This document shows positions 37,360 through 48,462 of a stretch of 64,000 nt of DNA, piece by piece (positions within the stretch are counted from its first letter, which is position 1; the number at the start of each line of letters is the position of its first letter). Position numbers and translations under genes: made by a program. The notes under the pieces are model-generated. The model had not been told where the DNA came from. It made no database searches and was given only the letters and a program-made list of their open reading frames with translations. The stretch is from Cannabis sativa (taxonomy: Eukaryota > Streptophyta > Magnoliopsida > Rosales > Cannabaceae), in the NCBI RefSeq assembly GCF_029168945.1, contig NC_083604.1:41225686-41289685 (forward strand), read 5' to 3'.

Positions 37360-40300
37360 TCAAACGGCTGAAGCCCTAGGCTCTTTGTACGGGTCGGCTG
37401 GGTCAGCTGGAGCTGGAGGATCATTTGTTTGAGCGGGGCGCACTTCAACACATTGGTTAATTGAAGAGGTGGGAGTGGTCGCCTCAAATTCCCCGTAGGC
37501 CGCCTGAGCAGTGCAGTACTCGAGAAACATGTCTTTGGAATCGCCCAAGTATAATTCAAAATTCGCCTAGGGATTGGCCTTCCAAAAGTCATAGAAAATC
37601 TTGAGACCAGTTGTCTCTAAGGCATTCATTTTCCCTCCGAGTCTCTCCACTTCGGATCGCTGCTGCCCGACCTCTGACTTATACTTCTTAACCTCAACTC
37701 TAAGCTCCTCCTCCTTGGTCTTCTTCTCTTCTTCCAACCTACGGAAAACACTCCGGAGAACCTCCCTTTCTTCTTGAAGGCTGGTCACTTCCTTAGATAA
37801 GGACGCAATGGCAGCTTCAAGTTGATCGGTGGCTTGTAGATCTTTGGTCAGTTCGGCCACTTTCTTCTCAGCAGCAAGAAGTTTCTTATTGACCTCTCCT
37901 AGCTCTATCCGAACAGCCCCAAGCTGAACCCGGGCCTCCTCGATATCCTTCCTGGCCAAGTCCACTTCCGTCCGCATAGTGTTGGAAATGGCAGCATTCT
38001 TAGAGGCAGCCAACTTAGCTCGGGAATAAGCATAAGCCATCTTCAGACCGGTCTGTATAGAGAAAGAATATTAAAATCCAAATTAAGTGAAGAAGGACAA
38101 AAAGAAACTATCAAAAATGACTTACCTTGGAAAGCTCCTTCATAACTCCTCCCATCACCAGTTCCAGAGAAAGGTCATTGTCTGCCCCAGCTAGCTGCTC
38201 TTTCACCTCAGGGACCGATCGAGACACATAGTGAGTGAGCATTATTGCCTTGATCAGCTCGGATGCGCCCCTCGTTTGCTCTGGCCTGTCCGAGCTACAT
38301 CCTCGAGAATCCTTGGACTTAGTCATTTTTGAGACAGGAGGGTCCACAACAGTTTGTTCCTTAGAGAGATTAATGACTACTTCAACTGGTGCCTTCTCTC
38401 TAGACAGGGCCGTCTAACCGCCCTTGGACTTCTTGGCCGGAGGAGATAAGCCCGAGCTTCCTACCACTCTCTTCTTCAAAGCGTCGAGCATTTTCTGAGA
38501 CATGTCTGCATGGAGCAAAAGTAACATGGTTAGAAAAAAGCATGAGAAATATGAAGGCGTGATAATTAAGAAGGTTAAAAAAAGATGGAGTATCCTACAC
38601 TTTGGCAGGGGCATCTGCCCGAACAAGCACTGATGGGGCATCTTCATTCGACGAGTCTTCTTGCTCCTCTAGGACGGCTTTCCCCTTTCCTGCTACAGGG
38701 GTGGATGGCCGAGCAGGTAGATCGGGCTCCTTGATCTGGATCGTATGTTCGATGGGCCTGTGCCCGGCCAGAAGTTTCTTCTTCCTTTTGAGCGGTCTTT
38801 CTTGCTCTTCCTCAGCCTCATCCTCCTGCTCAGAATATTCTTGAGCATGTTGTTCGGCCCCAGCTCCTCCCTTCAACTTAGCCTCACGCTTAAGTTGAAT
38901 AAGCTACTTCTCCTACTCAGAATGCTCCTAAGCATACTACTTGGCTCCGGCCCCTCCCTTCAACTTAGCCTCACACTTGAGTTGAATGAGTTCCTTCTCC
39001 TGCTCACCTCCCTCAGCCGGGCCAGCACTGGACTTCCTCTTCTTCTCCTTCGAAGGCTGAGGTACGAAATATGTTGGATAAAGCCCGTACTCCACAAAGT
39101 GATATTCCGAGCATCATCCGACAGTTGAACAATCCTCTAAGCTCTGTCCCTAAGAGCCAATGTGAGGGGTGGACGGTAATATATAGGGATCTGTTGAAAC
39201 CGAGTATAAGTTGTGCCCATGCCTTCCACAAAGTAATACTCGTCAACAAAATTCCTAAGTTTGCTCACGACCTTGTCCGTGGTGCCAGTCAACCACTTGA
39301 AGTCTGGCTGAGAGAAGTAGAAGTACCTCGACCTGCCTCGCTTGGGGGTAGACTTCAGGTCAAAAAAACCAACAGACCTCATGCAGAGAAGGCACACCCC
39401 ACTTCTGGGTGGCGTAGAGGACGAACAGGGCAGACAGATATTTAATGCCATTTGGAGTAAACTGGGTCGGACAGAGGCGGAAGTAATCTGCCACCTTCGA
39501 AGTACGGGTGCAAAGGCAGCATTGCCCCTTGTTTAGTATGAGCACCCGACCAGGCACACATCCCCTTCTTCGGGTTTGTGGCTCGGTGATTTGAGGCAGA
39601 GACATAACATTCAAGTTCGCCCAGATAGCAAGACTGGTCCAAATCCCTTAGGCATGCCTTAGTGATTTTGGACAGATTACTCACCCATCTGGCACCTAAG
39701 GCACCTTGCCTCTTGTGAGGAACTGCAGCACTAAGCTCCTTGGTGACGTAGTCTACCCCTTCGGCTAAGACTTCGCCCTTTGTGGACACTGGCTCCCCGG
39801 CCTCATTGTATCCTCCAAAGTTTGGAGGTTTAGCCTCCTCATCCTCCTCAACCTCGAAGGGGCTGCCAGGACGGACATCGTCCTGTTCTTCAATCTCCTG
39901 GACCTCAATGTCCCCTTCGCGATCCCCCTCCTCCTGGACGGGCGGATCCTGCTTGGCTCTGGGCAGTGTGGTGAGCTGGGCCACGTGAGGATCGGATGCG
40001 TTGACCCTACGCATCATTTTCTTTGTTTGAGCCATCATCCTATAGCTGGACGGATACTGGGGTGAATGCCGAGCTACCGTGACAATAGGAACAGTAATGG
40101 GAATACCAAAGTTCCCTGAACTTGGACGGCCAACAAGCAAAGTGTCAGCAACACCTGGCCGGACAACGTATGTCCAGGTGGATGGCAGATAGCGCCTCCA
40201 ACATTTCTTCAACTCCCAAATGAAGCGACTGTATCCCTCTTCAACGATCTGCTCGGAGTAGTAGTGGTGTTGTACTTCAGGTTCTGGAGTAAAAGAGTGT

Positions 40301-40455
40301 TCACTACTCACCTCCCAATCTTCAAAGCTTGAATTGGAGGGTCCGTCACTTGAAGAGGACAGACTGGCATGAAGTCGAGGATGATCCTCGTACAGAAGTT
40401 GAAGCAAGTCCTGGTCTATTCGGTGTTTGCTTCCCCAAAACTCACCAGGGTTCAT
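37360..40455 (-). pseudogene. F antisense ORF (aORF), multi-exon, decayed
   Basis: This reads opposite to F's pol. The ATG at 40455 directly follows a splice acceptor. The N-terminal part is acidic; a region at about 39560-39140 (TQFTPNGIKYLSALFVLYA, FDLKSTPK, then DKVVSKLRNFVDEYYFVEG) matches the conserved region of G's aORF and resembles the Pfam 'putative gypsy type transposon' family (PF04195). A long coiled coil is encoded at about 38040-37600. A consensus intron lies at 38125-38053 (GTAAGT...TACAG) and a damaged one near 38598-38506. Frameshifts near 39510 and stops near 39077, 38414 and 37567 inactivate it. The role is unknown; extra antisense ORFs have been described in Tat elements. 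Confidence 0.75.
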
Positions 40456-40833
40456 CTACAAAAGACAACACACAAGATGAGTGTTTGGTCGGGATATCAA
40501 ACAATAAACAAGCAAATATGCCGACCAGGAGTACTCAACAAATTAAAAGAATGAAAATATTCAAAAATAAGTCAAAACACAAAAGTTTGAAATTTTTGGG
40601 TTTAGGGCAAAACTTCACAAAGCTTTGAATAAGCAAGGTGAAAGACAGACAATATGTGATCAAAAGGCCAACGTCATGAACCACGAAGTGTTACAGATTA
40701 TTACAAAGAAAATCGTGAAGTTTTAAACCTAGATTTTCTACCTATCTTCTACAGCAAGGTCAAGAACGCATATTTGAAACCCAAAAATTAAACATGCAAA
40801 GTAAAAAGAAGAAGGAACAGAAAACTTACTCAC
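40456..40833 (-). other. 5' UTR intron of the F aORF
   Basis: On the minus strand a donor GTGAGTAAG at 40833 and a pyrimidine-rich acceptor TCTTTTGTAG at 40456 end immediately before the ATG. Element G has the same layout. Confidence 0.65.
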
Positions 40834-41350
40834 TATTCGACGTCTGAGTGCAGTCCAAACGAAACTGCTCGGATGCTTTTGGTAGAAATCTCACGACAAA
40901 CTTGAAGTGGAAACCTTTTTTGCTCTGAGTTTGTTTAATGGAGAAATTGGTAAAAGTTAATTTGTGAAGGATGCTCAGTTCTATTTATAGGCAGAAAAAT
41001 GAAAAAAAGGTAATCATTTCAAAATGCCTTAGACGCATCGGTTCCCCCCAAAAGCAAATATTGGGAATCAAACATAATCAAGTGTAACCGTCAAACGTGG
41101 TGAGAGAAAACTGAATTTCGAAGCATTAATTAAGTCAGAGCAATAATTAGCCGAAAACTGAAGAGACGCCTGGTCAGCCTCACATCGAATCGCGAACAGA
41201 CGCGTCTAACACGTGTCACCCATTCAAATTCAAGGGCAGCTCGGATGAAATCTACACGCAACTTCGGAAGTCCCGTACAGACTTGGAGGCAAATGTTATC
41301 CCAATTTTTGCACTCTGACGTGGCATCATACGATGGTGACACGTGGAATC
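40834..41350 (-). promoter_or_regulatory. Promoter-like region of the F aORF
   Basis: On the minus strand a TATA box CTATAAATAG lies at 40990-40981. G-box cores CACGTG lie upstream at 41210-41215 and 41340-41345. The order G-box, TATA, short exon, intron, ATG parallels element G. Activity is inferred. Confidence 0.55.
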
Positions 41351-41888
41351 AACTTTATGTACCTGCTCACAAGAGATATGCCAAACAGAGCACCACATAT
41401 ATTCGCTCGAACAAAGCCTTCTTAACCGGGCAGTGAACAATCCGAACAGCATGCCAACACTTAGCAATTTCAACTTTCGCATCGTGAGTTATTTTGGGAT
41501 CAGATCACAGAGATATGGCAAGCTGTCCGAATCCCTTGATTAGTGTATTCAGTATTTAATATGCAATCTGTCCAATTATATCAATTGTAATCTAAAGGGA
41601 AATTCTTCCCTCCCAAGCTTATAGCCCTATAAATAGTGTTGCACATTCACTGGGCAAAGGGTCGAAAAACTTGTCTAAGAATTTATATTCAGAGATATTA
41701 TTGTAAGAGCTCTAAGAAAAGGGATTATTTTCTTTGTTCTTAAGTCAATACAAACTAAGAGGATTAGGCTATTACCGAACTGCTCGGGGCTGAACCTCTA
41801 TAAAATTGTCGTGTATTTACTTACTTTATTATATCACACACAATTATACTACTTGTCGCTTACAATTTAGCCAAAAGCGAGGTCAACA
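41351..41888 (+). repeat. F 3' LTR, right part (start not defined)
   Basis: A plus-strand TATA (CTATAAATAG, about 41627-41636) and an end at TCAACA (41888) suit an LTR. The partner LTR is off-window, so the 5' limit is unknown. Confidence 0.55.
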
Positions 41889-43561
41889 CGATGTAAATTA
41901 TCTATAGAGGATCTTTGACTATTTGGATTAGAACGATGGATAATTCATAGCGTATTTATATATTGGAATATATAGAGCGTTCTATATAATTAAGATTACA
42001 ATTATAATTCTAAAATTAGACTATATCTTATTTATGAACTTTCACTAATCAAGAGTTTAATTGTGAAGAAAAGTGATTTTAGGGTTTATTTATTAATTAA
42101 GCGACTCTATTAAGTCTAATTAATAAATTAGTTAAATGACAATTTTATTTTATAATTAATTTTAATTATTAAATAAATAGTTTTGACATTTAAATAATTG
42201 AAATTAAAAAATATGACATTAGTGAAAGAAAAGATAAATTATTGAATAAAATGGCAAAATTCTAACTAGTAGGGCCCATTGTATGGCCGACCACTTAAGA
42301 GTATTTTTAGCCAATTTTTATTTTTTTAATTCCATATAATTTAAATCTAACCCTAGGAGAAATCCTATATAAGGAATAAGATGGCTCTCATTCTCATCCA
42401 ACCTAATAACCTAGGTTTCTAACTAGGGGTGCACATGGGCTGGTTTGGCTGGGTTAGAGGTATCTTAATAGGCCAACCCATTGACCCAATGATTGCGGTT
42501 TGAATAAGCTATAAAGCATTCAATTTTTTTTATTGTACAACCCAACCCTACTTAGTACAATAATATAGGGGGTGGGTTGGGTTGGGTTCATTAGGTTAAA
42601 ATGAATATTTTAAACTTTAATATTCATGTTACAAACAGGATAATATTATTCAACCTAGTGCATACACAAAAAAAAAATGATACATATATGTATGTGTGTG
42701 TGTAATATAGTGCTTTAAAAAAACTAAGATAGTAGTGGTATCATTGTGTGAGTAGCAAAGTTAATAATAGTGATTGATTCTCACATTAGGCTTGTTCGTA
42801 GAAGTAGTAAGGTAGTTATAGACTACATGTTAGTGATGTGTTTTGGTTAATTCGTGTTCTAAGATTATCACAATATAATTTATTTATGTATAAAAACGTA
42901 AAATATATATATATATATTTGTATATATTTTGTGAATCTAAAAGATATTTTATGTATGAAAGTTGTCTCAAATTTGAAACATCTTTCAAGAAATGGGTTG
43001 GTTTGGGTTATATAGAGTTAAAATGTGTCCAACCCATAATCAACCATAATTATATGGTCCATCACTTTTTAACCCAATGAGCTTGGCCTACTCTTAGTAA
43101 CATAACCTTTTACTACAAAAAATAAATTGGGTTGGCTGGGTTGAATGGTTTGGCTCATATTTTGTGCACCCCTATTTCTAACTTTGTCAGACAACTAGAA
43201 ACTTGAGAATCTCCTTCTATAGAATTCAAATCTCCTTCTCTTTCCCTTCATAAATTTTCGTTCTATATAGTGAAAGAGTACATACCTACCCATAGCAAGT
43301 CAAGTACTCAATCATAGTGTGGAAGATTGTGAAGAATCCAACACTTGAAGGAGAATCGGACTCAGATCTTGTTATTACTCTGCAACAGAAATGAACAAGG
43401 GTTAGAGATCTGAGTGAAATAAGACATATTATTCTGCCGCCACCAATGTAAAATTTTCTAAACTTTATATGTATTTAATTTAATTATTTTAGAAAGTTCA
43501 TATTTAGAATGTTAAACAACATACATGTTAGTAAATCTAAATCCGGATAAAATCTGGACCA
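41889..43561 (+). repeat. Copia LTR H, degenerate 3' part
   Basis: This is homologous to the A/B LTRs (ATAGAGGATCTTTGA, then the TATATAGAGCGTTCTATATAA region, a leader with AGATCTGAG, and an end like GGATAAAATCTGGACCA). It is truncated on the left by element F and interrupted by a hAT-type MITE. It is strongly diverged, so it is old. The ATs at the right end blur the boundary. Confidence 0.75.
42424..43174. mobile_element. Non-autonomous hAT-type element (751 bp)
   Basis: The terminal inverted repeats are TAGGGGTGCACA and TGTGCACCCCTA, with further imperfect inverted similarity inward. They are flanked by a perfect 8-bp TSD TTTCTAAC (42416-42423 and 43175-43182). An 8-bp TSD with such ends is typical of hAT. 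The 80-residue frame inside (42838-43080) is a chance ORF; no transposase is present. Confidence 0.87.
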
Positions 43562-43744
43562 CGAAAATTTCTCTTTTTTGCCCAGAAAAGCTTGCTTAAC
43601 ACTTTCAAATTATCAAAATTGAACATCTCTAAATATTTTTCCTAAATAACAAATAAAAACAAAATCAAACATAATTCTGTACAAAAAATTATAAAATACT
43701 AAAATATATCTTAAATTGAACTATAATAAATACATAAAAATATA
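43562..43744. other. AT-rich spacer
   Basis: I see no gene or repeat boundary here beyond the end of LTR H. Confidence 0.5.
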
Positions 43745-44583
43745 TCTTTATATATTAAAAGTGTCTATCTAACGGCATTTCTTGGTTTAACATTCTTGGT
43801 TTAACAGAATATCCTTAAAAATAAAAGAATATTCTGTTAAATTTAACGATTAGGTTTGATCTCTCGTTAAAAAATAAACCCAATAATTAAACCCAAAAAA
43901 TTAAATAATCTTTTAAATAAACAATCTTTTAATAAACAAACTTTTAAATATTAATAATCTCTTTTTAAATTAAAAAAATCATCTTAGCCACATATCTCTC
44001 TAACAAACCTATCTTGGGAGAATATTAATAATTTTTTTATTTATTTTTTAAAAAAGAAAAATATAGATAAAATATCTAGAAAAGATAATATAAAAGAAGA
44101 TTGATTGTGTTGGCTTAGAAATTTTTGGGCTTGGGCTTAAAAAAATAATAAAAAAAAAAAGATGAAATGGGCTGTAATTAGTATTTACCTTATATGTTTG
44201 TGCTTATTTTTAGTTTTATTTTTAATTTTACCACCAAGAGGAGAAGGTTGAAAAATATTAGAATATGAAAATATTATTAGTGCTTATTAGTAATTTGCAA
44301 AGAATGTGAAAGTCTATAAATATATAGTTGTGTAGCTATTATTAGATATGAAATGAGATAATAGAACTTTTTTCAATTAGAAGATTAATGTACATTTTAC
44401 TATTAATAACATACATTATTATAACATAACTATGTTTTACTTACTAAATATACTGACACATATTTTATTTTTATAAAATAAATCGTTCAAATAATTATAC
44501 TATTTTAATTATTAATTAAAATAAAAAATTAAAATATTAAATAAAACTAACACTACGTGGCTTGGCACGTAACAATCACCTAG
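43745..44583 (+). mobile_element. Non-autonomous Helitron (839 bp)
   Basis: It begins TCTTTATATATTAAAAG and ends CTAG. It sits between A (43744) and T (44584), the canonical Helitron target. A short hairpin (ACGTG...CACGT, 44555-44570) lies nine bases before CTAG. The first about 130 bases contain two copies of TCTTGGTTTAACA and an inverted AGAATATTCT motif, seen in plant Helitron 5' ends. No Rep/helicase is encoded. Confidence 0.72.
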
Positions 44584-44999
44584 TGTAATATAAAGTGTAC
44601 ATTTACATATAATATATCACATCATTTCTTTAGTTGTAGTATCATTCCTTAGCTCAACAGTATATTCTCTTTGGCACTGATAATTTATACATAAAAATTC
44701 GATGACTCATGCAAGGAATATGAACGAAACGAATTATTTAACATATAATTAAGATTAATTGTGCTCACCACACACACACAACACAACAATGAACAGCTCT
44801 TACAATGCAAGATGGTGTTTTTTTTCCTCTGAAGGAATAGGATTCCTCTTATTAGTCTTACCATTTAATTATGTATAATAAATTATAGACCAATTAGCTA
44901 TAAAAAAATGAAAAAGGAAAAGAAAAAGTCAAGAAGAACAACATATAAAATTAAGCATTTACTATGGTTTGCTACTCAGGCGAGCACTCATCATCATTC
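44584..44999 (+). promoter_or_regulatory. Proximal promoter of the F-box/kelch gene
   Basis: A TATA box TATAAAA lies at 44944-44950. A start about 30 bases downstream would fall after the ATG at 44964 and before the ATG at 45000, which favours the second ATG. A CA repeat lies at about 44770-44785. Confidence 0.5.
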
Positions 45000-46145
45000 A
45001 TGGCTTCCGGCAAAGACAAAAAACAAAGCCAGCAGCCGGAGTTAGCGGCTGATATTCTTATCCCATCCCTTACAAACGACGTCGCTTTAAACTGCCTCGC
45101 ACGAGTACCAAGATGGCATCACATCATTCTTTCCCAGGTCTCTAGACCCATCAGGTCCCTTCTTTTCTCCCATCAATTCTACACCGCACGATCAATTCTC
45201 AACTGCACCCATGATCTTCTTTACATAAGGGTCGGATCCTACTCTGCCTGGCCCGCCACATGGTTCTATATCCAGCAGAAACCCGACCCCAGTTTAACCC
45301 GGAATGGTGCTCTTATCCGAGTCCCGCAACAACCTCTTCATATAGAATCTTCCGCCTACGCTGCCGTAGGCTACAAGATCTACGTCCTCGGCGGCTTCGT
45401 CGACGGAGAATTCTCCTCCCACGTGTGGATTCTCGACTGTAGGTTCCACACGTGGGAGCGCGGGCCGAACATGAAAATGGCTAGGTGTGGCGCCTCGGCT
45501 GCGGTTTTGGGCGGTAAAATATACGTGGCGGGAGGAGGTGGTGGGCCAAGCTCATCACACGGAGGTACCCATTGGGTTGAATCGTTCGACCCAGATATCG
45601 GAGTCTGGGAAGCCGTTCCTTGTCCTGATGGGGTTCGAAACAAGTGGGTCTCGGACTGCGCCATTGTGGGTGGCGGGGTTTGCATTTGGGTGGGCCAAAC
45701 CGGGTTCAAATTTGACCCGAAAACGAATGTTTGGGAAGCCTTTGAGAATGAGCTGCAGTCGGGTTGGAATGGACAGAATTGTGTGGTGAATGGTGTTTTG
45801 TATTGCTATGACAGTTGTGGGAGGTTCAAAGGGTTCGATGAAGTGAATGGGAGGTGGAAAGAGGTTAATGGGGTTGTTAAAGATTTGCCTGCGTACATGA
45901 GTGGAGCTAGGATGGTGAGCTTGGAAGGAAAGTTGGTTGTGGTTTGGGGTGAGAGTGATTTAAATGGGGTTTTTGAGCATTTTCAAAAGAAGAGAATGGA
46001 GTTACAGTGGGCTGAAATTGAAGTGAAGAAAGATGGGAATGGTGATTTTTGGGGAAAAGTTTATTGGTGGGGAAATATTGAAATTCCGGATTGGATTTTA
46101 GGGAGATGTCCCTTGTTCTACCATTGCCTTTCTGTATCAATTTGA
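44964..46145 (+). CDS. F-box/kelch-repeat protein (SKIP6-like)
   Basis: An intact single-exon gene of 393 residues; from the second ATG (45000) it would be 381. The N-terminal F-box is at residues about 33-75 (LIPSLTNDVALNCLARVPR, then LSQVSRPIRSLLFS, YTARSIL). Kelch repeats follow from about residue 130 (AVGYKIYVLGGF, AAVLGGKIYVAGGGG, WVESFDPDIGVWEAV), consistent with a beta-propeller. F-box/kelch proteins are substrate receptors of SCF ubiquitin ligases in cytosol or nucleus: the F-box binds a SKP1-type adaptor and the propeller binds the target. The target cannot be predicted. The coding region is GC-richer than its surroundings and undamaged, so this is probably a functional host gene, isolated between two transposon nests. 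The assignment near plant SKIP6 is by motif resemblance only. Confidence 0.9.
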   Translation: MVCYSGEHSSSFMASGKDKKQSQQPELAADILIPSLTNDVALNCLARVPRWHHIILSQVSRPIRSLLFSHQFYTARSILNCTHDLLYIRVGSYSAWPATWFYIQQKPDPSLTRNGALIRVPQQPLHIESSAYAAVGYKIYVLGGFVDGEFSSHVWILDCRFHTWERGPNMKMARCGASAAVLGGKIYVAGGGGGPSSSHGGTHWVESFDPDIGVWEAVPCPDGVRNKWVSDCAIVGGGVCIWVGQTGFKFDPKTNVWEAFENELQSGWNGQNCVVNGVLYCYDSCGRFKGFDEVNGRWKEVNGVVKDLPAYMSGARMVSLEGKLVVVWGESDLNGVFEHFQKKRMELQWAEIEVKKDGNGDFWGKVYWWGNIEIPDWILGRCPLFYHCLSVSI

Positions 46146-46572
46146 TTTGATGAGGCAGCCATCGTTTACCTGAACAGCTTCGACTTATACAAATTTTTGG
46201 GTTGTTTTGTTTATTAAATTTCAGTGGTTAACTTATTTCTACTGGATGTGTATGATCACTGAGTCTGATGTGATTTTATGAATTATATATACGGTGTAAG
46301 AATAGAGATGAAAATATAAACAGATTAAAGCAATAAAGGAGTAACATTCAAGATGTTGAAATTATTAGTGAAGAAATTAACAATGATTAAAGTATACAAA
46401 TTTCATACAGTCTAATGAAATGTTTATTATTAAAAAATAGATATAACTCTATATATTTACAAACATTAATTGAAGTTTTTATTAATTGCTAATAATCATA
46501 GATAGTAACACTCAAATCATCCTATGCGAAAATTATCAAATATTTTATTTAATTTAATTTATGAAATATAAT
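46146..46572 (+). other. 3' flank of the F-box gene
   Basis: AT-rich DNA with possible poly(A) signals (AATAAA-like, about 46333). No other gene is seen. Confidence 0.5.
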
Positions 46573-46594
46573 TAATTAAAATTAATTTAATTAT

Positions 46595-46784
46595 TTTTTT
46601 GAAGGAAAATGGTAAACTTTATTAGAATGAACTTTCAACCATTACAATAGATAAAAGATCAGCAGGAGCAGTACTCTCACTGAAAATACGATCTGAATAC
46701 AAACAAGAGCTACGAGCAAGACAATGTGCAGCTTTGTTTACAGAACGTTTAACAAAATTAATAGTAACAAAATTAATATGATTA
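46595..46784 (-). mobile_element. 5'-truncated L1-type LINE (190 bp)
   Basis: On the minus strand it encodes the end of a plant LINE RNase H (RSVNKAAHCLARSSC at about 46752-46708, then SDRIF and TAPADLLSIV) followed by a short 3' UTR and a poly(A) tail, seen as a T run at 46595-46600. It is flanked by a perfect 22-bp TSD (46573-46594 and 46785-46806), so it is a complete but severely 5'-truncated retrotransposition event. Confidence 0.88.
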
Positions 46785-46832
46785 TAATTAAAATTAATTT
46801 AATTATAATCATATGTAATTATTAAATATTTT

Positions 46833-46922
46833 TTTTTTGATATTGAGGGAGGAGAGATTAGAACTTGGGACCTCCTTTTTGTAAAGAAAAGTGTAGAACC
46901 ACTAAACTATGACTATGACCAC
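46833..46922 (-). mobile_element. tRNA-derived SINE
   Basis: On the minus strand it has an A-box-like TAGTTTAGTGG and a B-box-like GTTCTAATCTC about 40 bases later, then a poly(A) tail (T run ending at 46838). It is flanked by a 16-bp TSD with one mismatch (46817-46832 and 46923-46938). The gene-internal Pol III promoter is the basis for calling it a SINE. Confidence 0.75.
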
Positions 46923-46938
46923 AATTACTAAATATTTT

Positions 46939-48462
46939 ATTTACGCGATTTAATTTCCTAAATTAATTGTCAAAATATTCTAACAATTAACTGAGGTACA
47001 AATACTTGGATTATCTTACCTATAAATATAGAGTGTCAGTCCTCAAATTCACTACTTATTTTTGTGTATTACAGTAATTCTATCGAAACGAGTTAGAGAG
47101 AGCATGGAAGTCTAATTACACATTCTAACTTGTTTTCAGTTTTCTTTTGTTGATCCAAAAGTTTGTAGATCAAAACTCTCTAAAGTTGGAGGCAAGGGTG
47201 AAGCAAAAAAAAAATAAAATTTAAGTGGGGCAATTATGTATTTTTATAGTGAAATGCTAAGGGCATCTATGATGTCTAGCACCCTAATGTCATAAGTTAT
47301 TTGTGTAATTTAATATCGAATCTCACTTATTTTACTTTTAATAATGATTATAGAAAATCAATAACTATTTAGAAGGCGCCACACATACTAGTACTAAAGA
47401 TCATAATACTTAATGGCAATGTTTATTCTTATATTATGTAGGCTTCAACATTTAATAAAAATTATAGAATTGTTTATAATAAAATATAAAATAATAAACA
47501 AATATGTTAAAATAAATTTAAGTGAAATGATATTTTAAATTTATTGCTAGTGTTGACTCAAAATTCTGGACTAGACTTATAAGCTACACACGCTCGCTAG
47601 ATTGGCGAGAATGAAAAGTTTATTGAGTAATTAATAAGAGACACCTCAATTTATAATCGCTCACCTCCTATATCGTGATAGTAATGGGGTTACGTCTACT
47701 TCGAGTTTTTATTTCTCACGAGATGGTAATTACAACAATTGTTTAAGTATCAGAAGCTTCGAATTCTAGATAGAGAAGCTTTGACCTTATGGGTAATTTT
47801 CTGAATGTGAAAAATGAGCTAAGAGAGCTCTCCTTTTATAAGTGAAGGAGACCCACAAAAATAGGAGAAAAAAATACAAAAAATTTTGTTTTTCACCATT
47901 GATGATGATCTAATGGTAAAGATTAGCTTCAGGTGGTGAAGGCCAATTTTTGGTTCCCGGAGGGTCCTGGTGCGAGTTACACGGAGCTTATTTTCGTAAA
48001 TCCCTTAAGGTTTGACGATGATAGCTTCAGAATTATGCTTGGGGTGTGAGATATGTCTTGATAGATAATTTAAACAGCTTCAAAATGCAAGTTGAATCAC
48101 ATCAATCGAATAAAAATTGAGTGAGTTATGACCGTTTTACTGAAGACAGTTCAGGTCCCAACGCCCAAGTAGACATCTCAACGCCCAGGTTGACGTCAGG
48201 TTGACATCTGATGTCAACCTGGGCGATGTATAGTGTAAAACAATCAATGGAAGTCCTTTGAGATGCCTAAGTGATAATTTGACACCACTTAGTCCTTTTA
48301 TAGGTTCTGGCAAAGCTAGCCACCAATTCTCAAAGAAGTTGCTGTTTTGGAGAAATAAGAGACTCGAAACTCTTCATTTCCAGGAGCAAAAATTGAATTT
48401 GTGAATTTGATTTATCCTACTTCATGGATCATTGCACTTATGAAAAACTTGACAGACAGTCA
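46939..48462. other. Intergenic DNA, unidentified, with an LTR-like part
   Basis: I recognise no coding sequence. A TATA-like CTATAAATA lies at about 47020. From about 47560 the DNA looks like an LTR or leader (TTTTATAAG at 47834, then a transcribed-looking stretch). It contains two AACGCCCA motifs (48159 and 48180) and a perfect 12-bp inverted repeat at 48197-48221. I cannot define its ends. Confidence 0.4.

Noticed and set aside
40981..41888. Exact start of the F 3' LTR
   Set aside because: Several TG positions were considered, but without the 5' LTR none had a convincing PPT, so no start is claimed.
45380..46140. Minus-strand ORFs over the F-box/kelch gene
   Set aside because: They are shadow frames of a clearly coding plus-strand gene.
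47223..47430. Possible MITE in the 3' intergenic region
   Set aside because: No terminal inverted repeats or TSD could be found.
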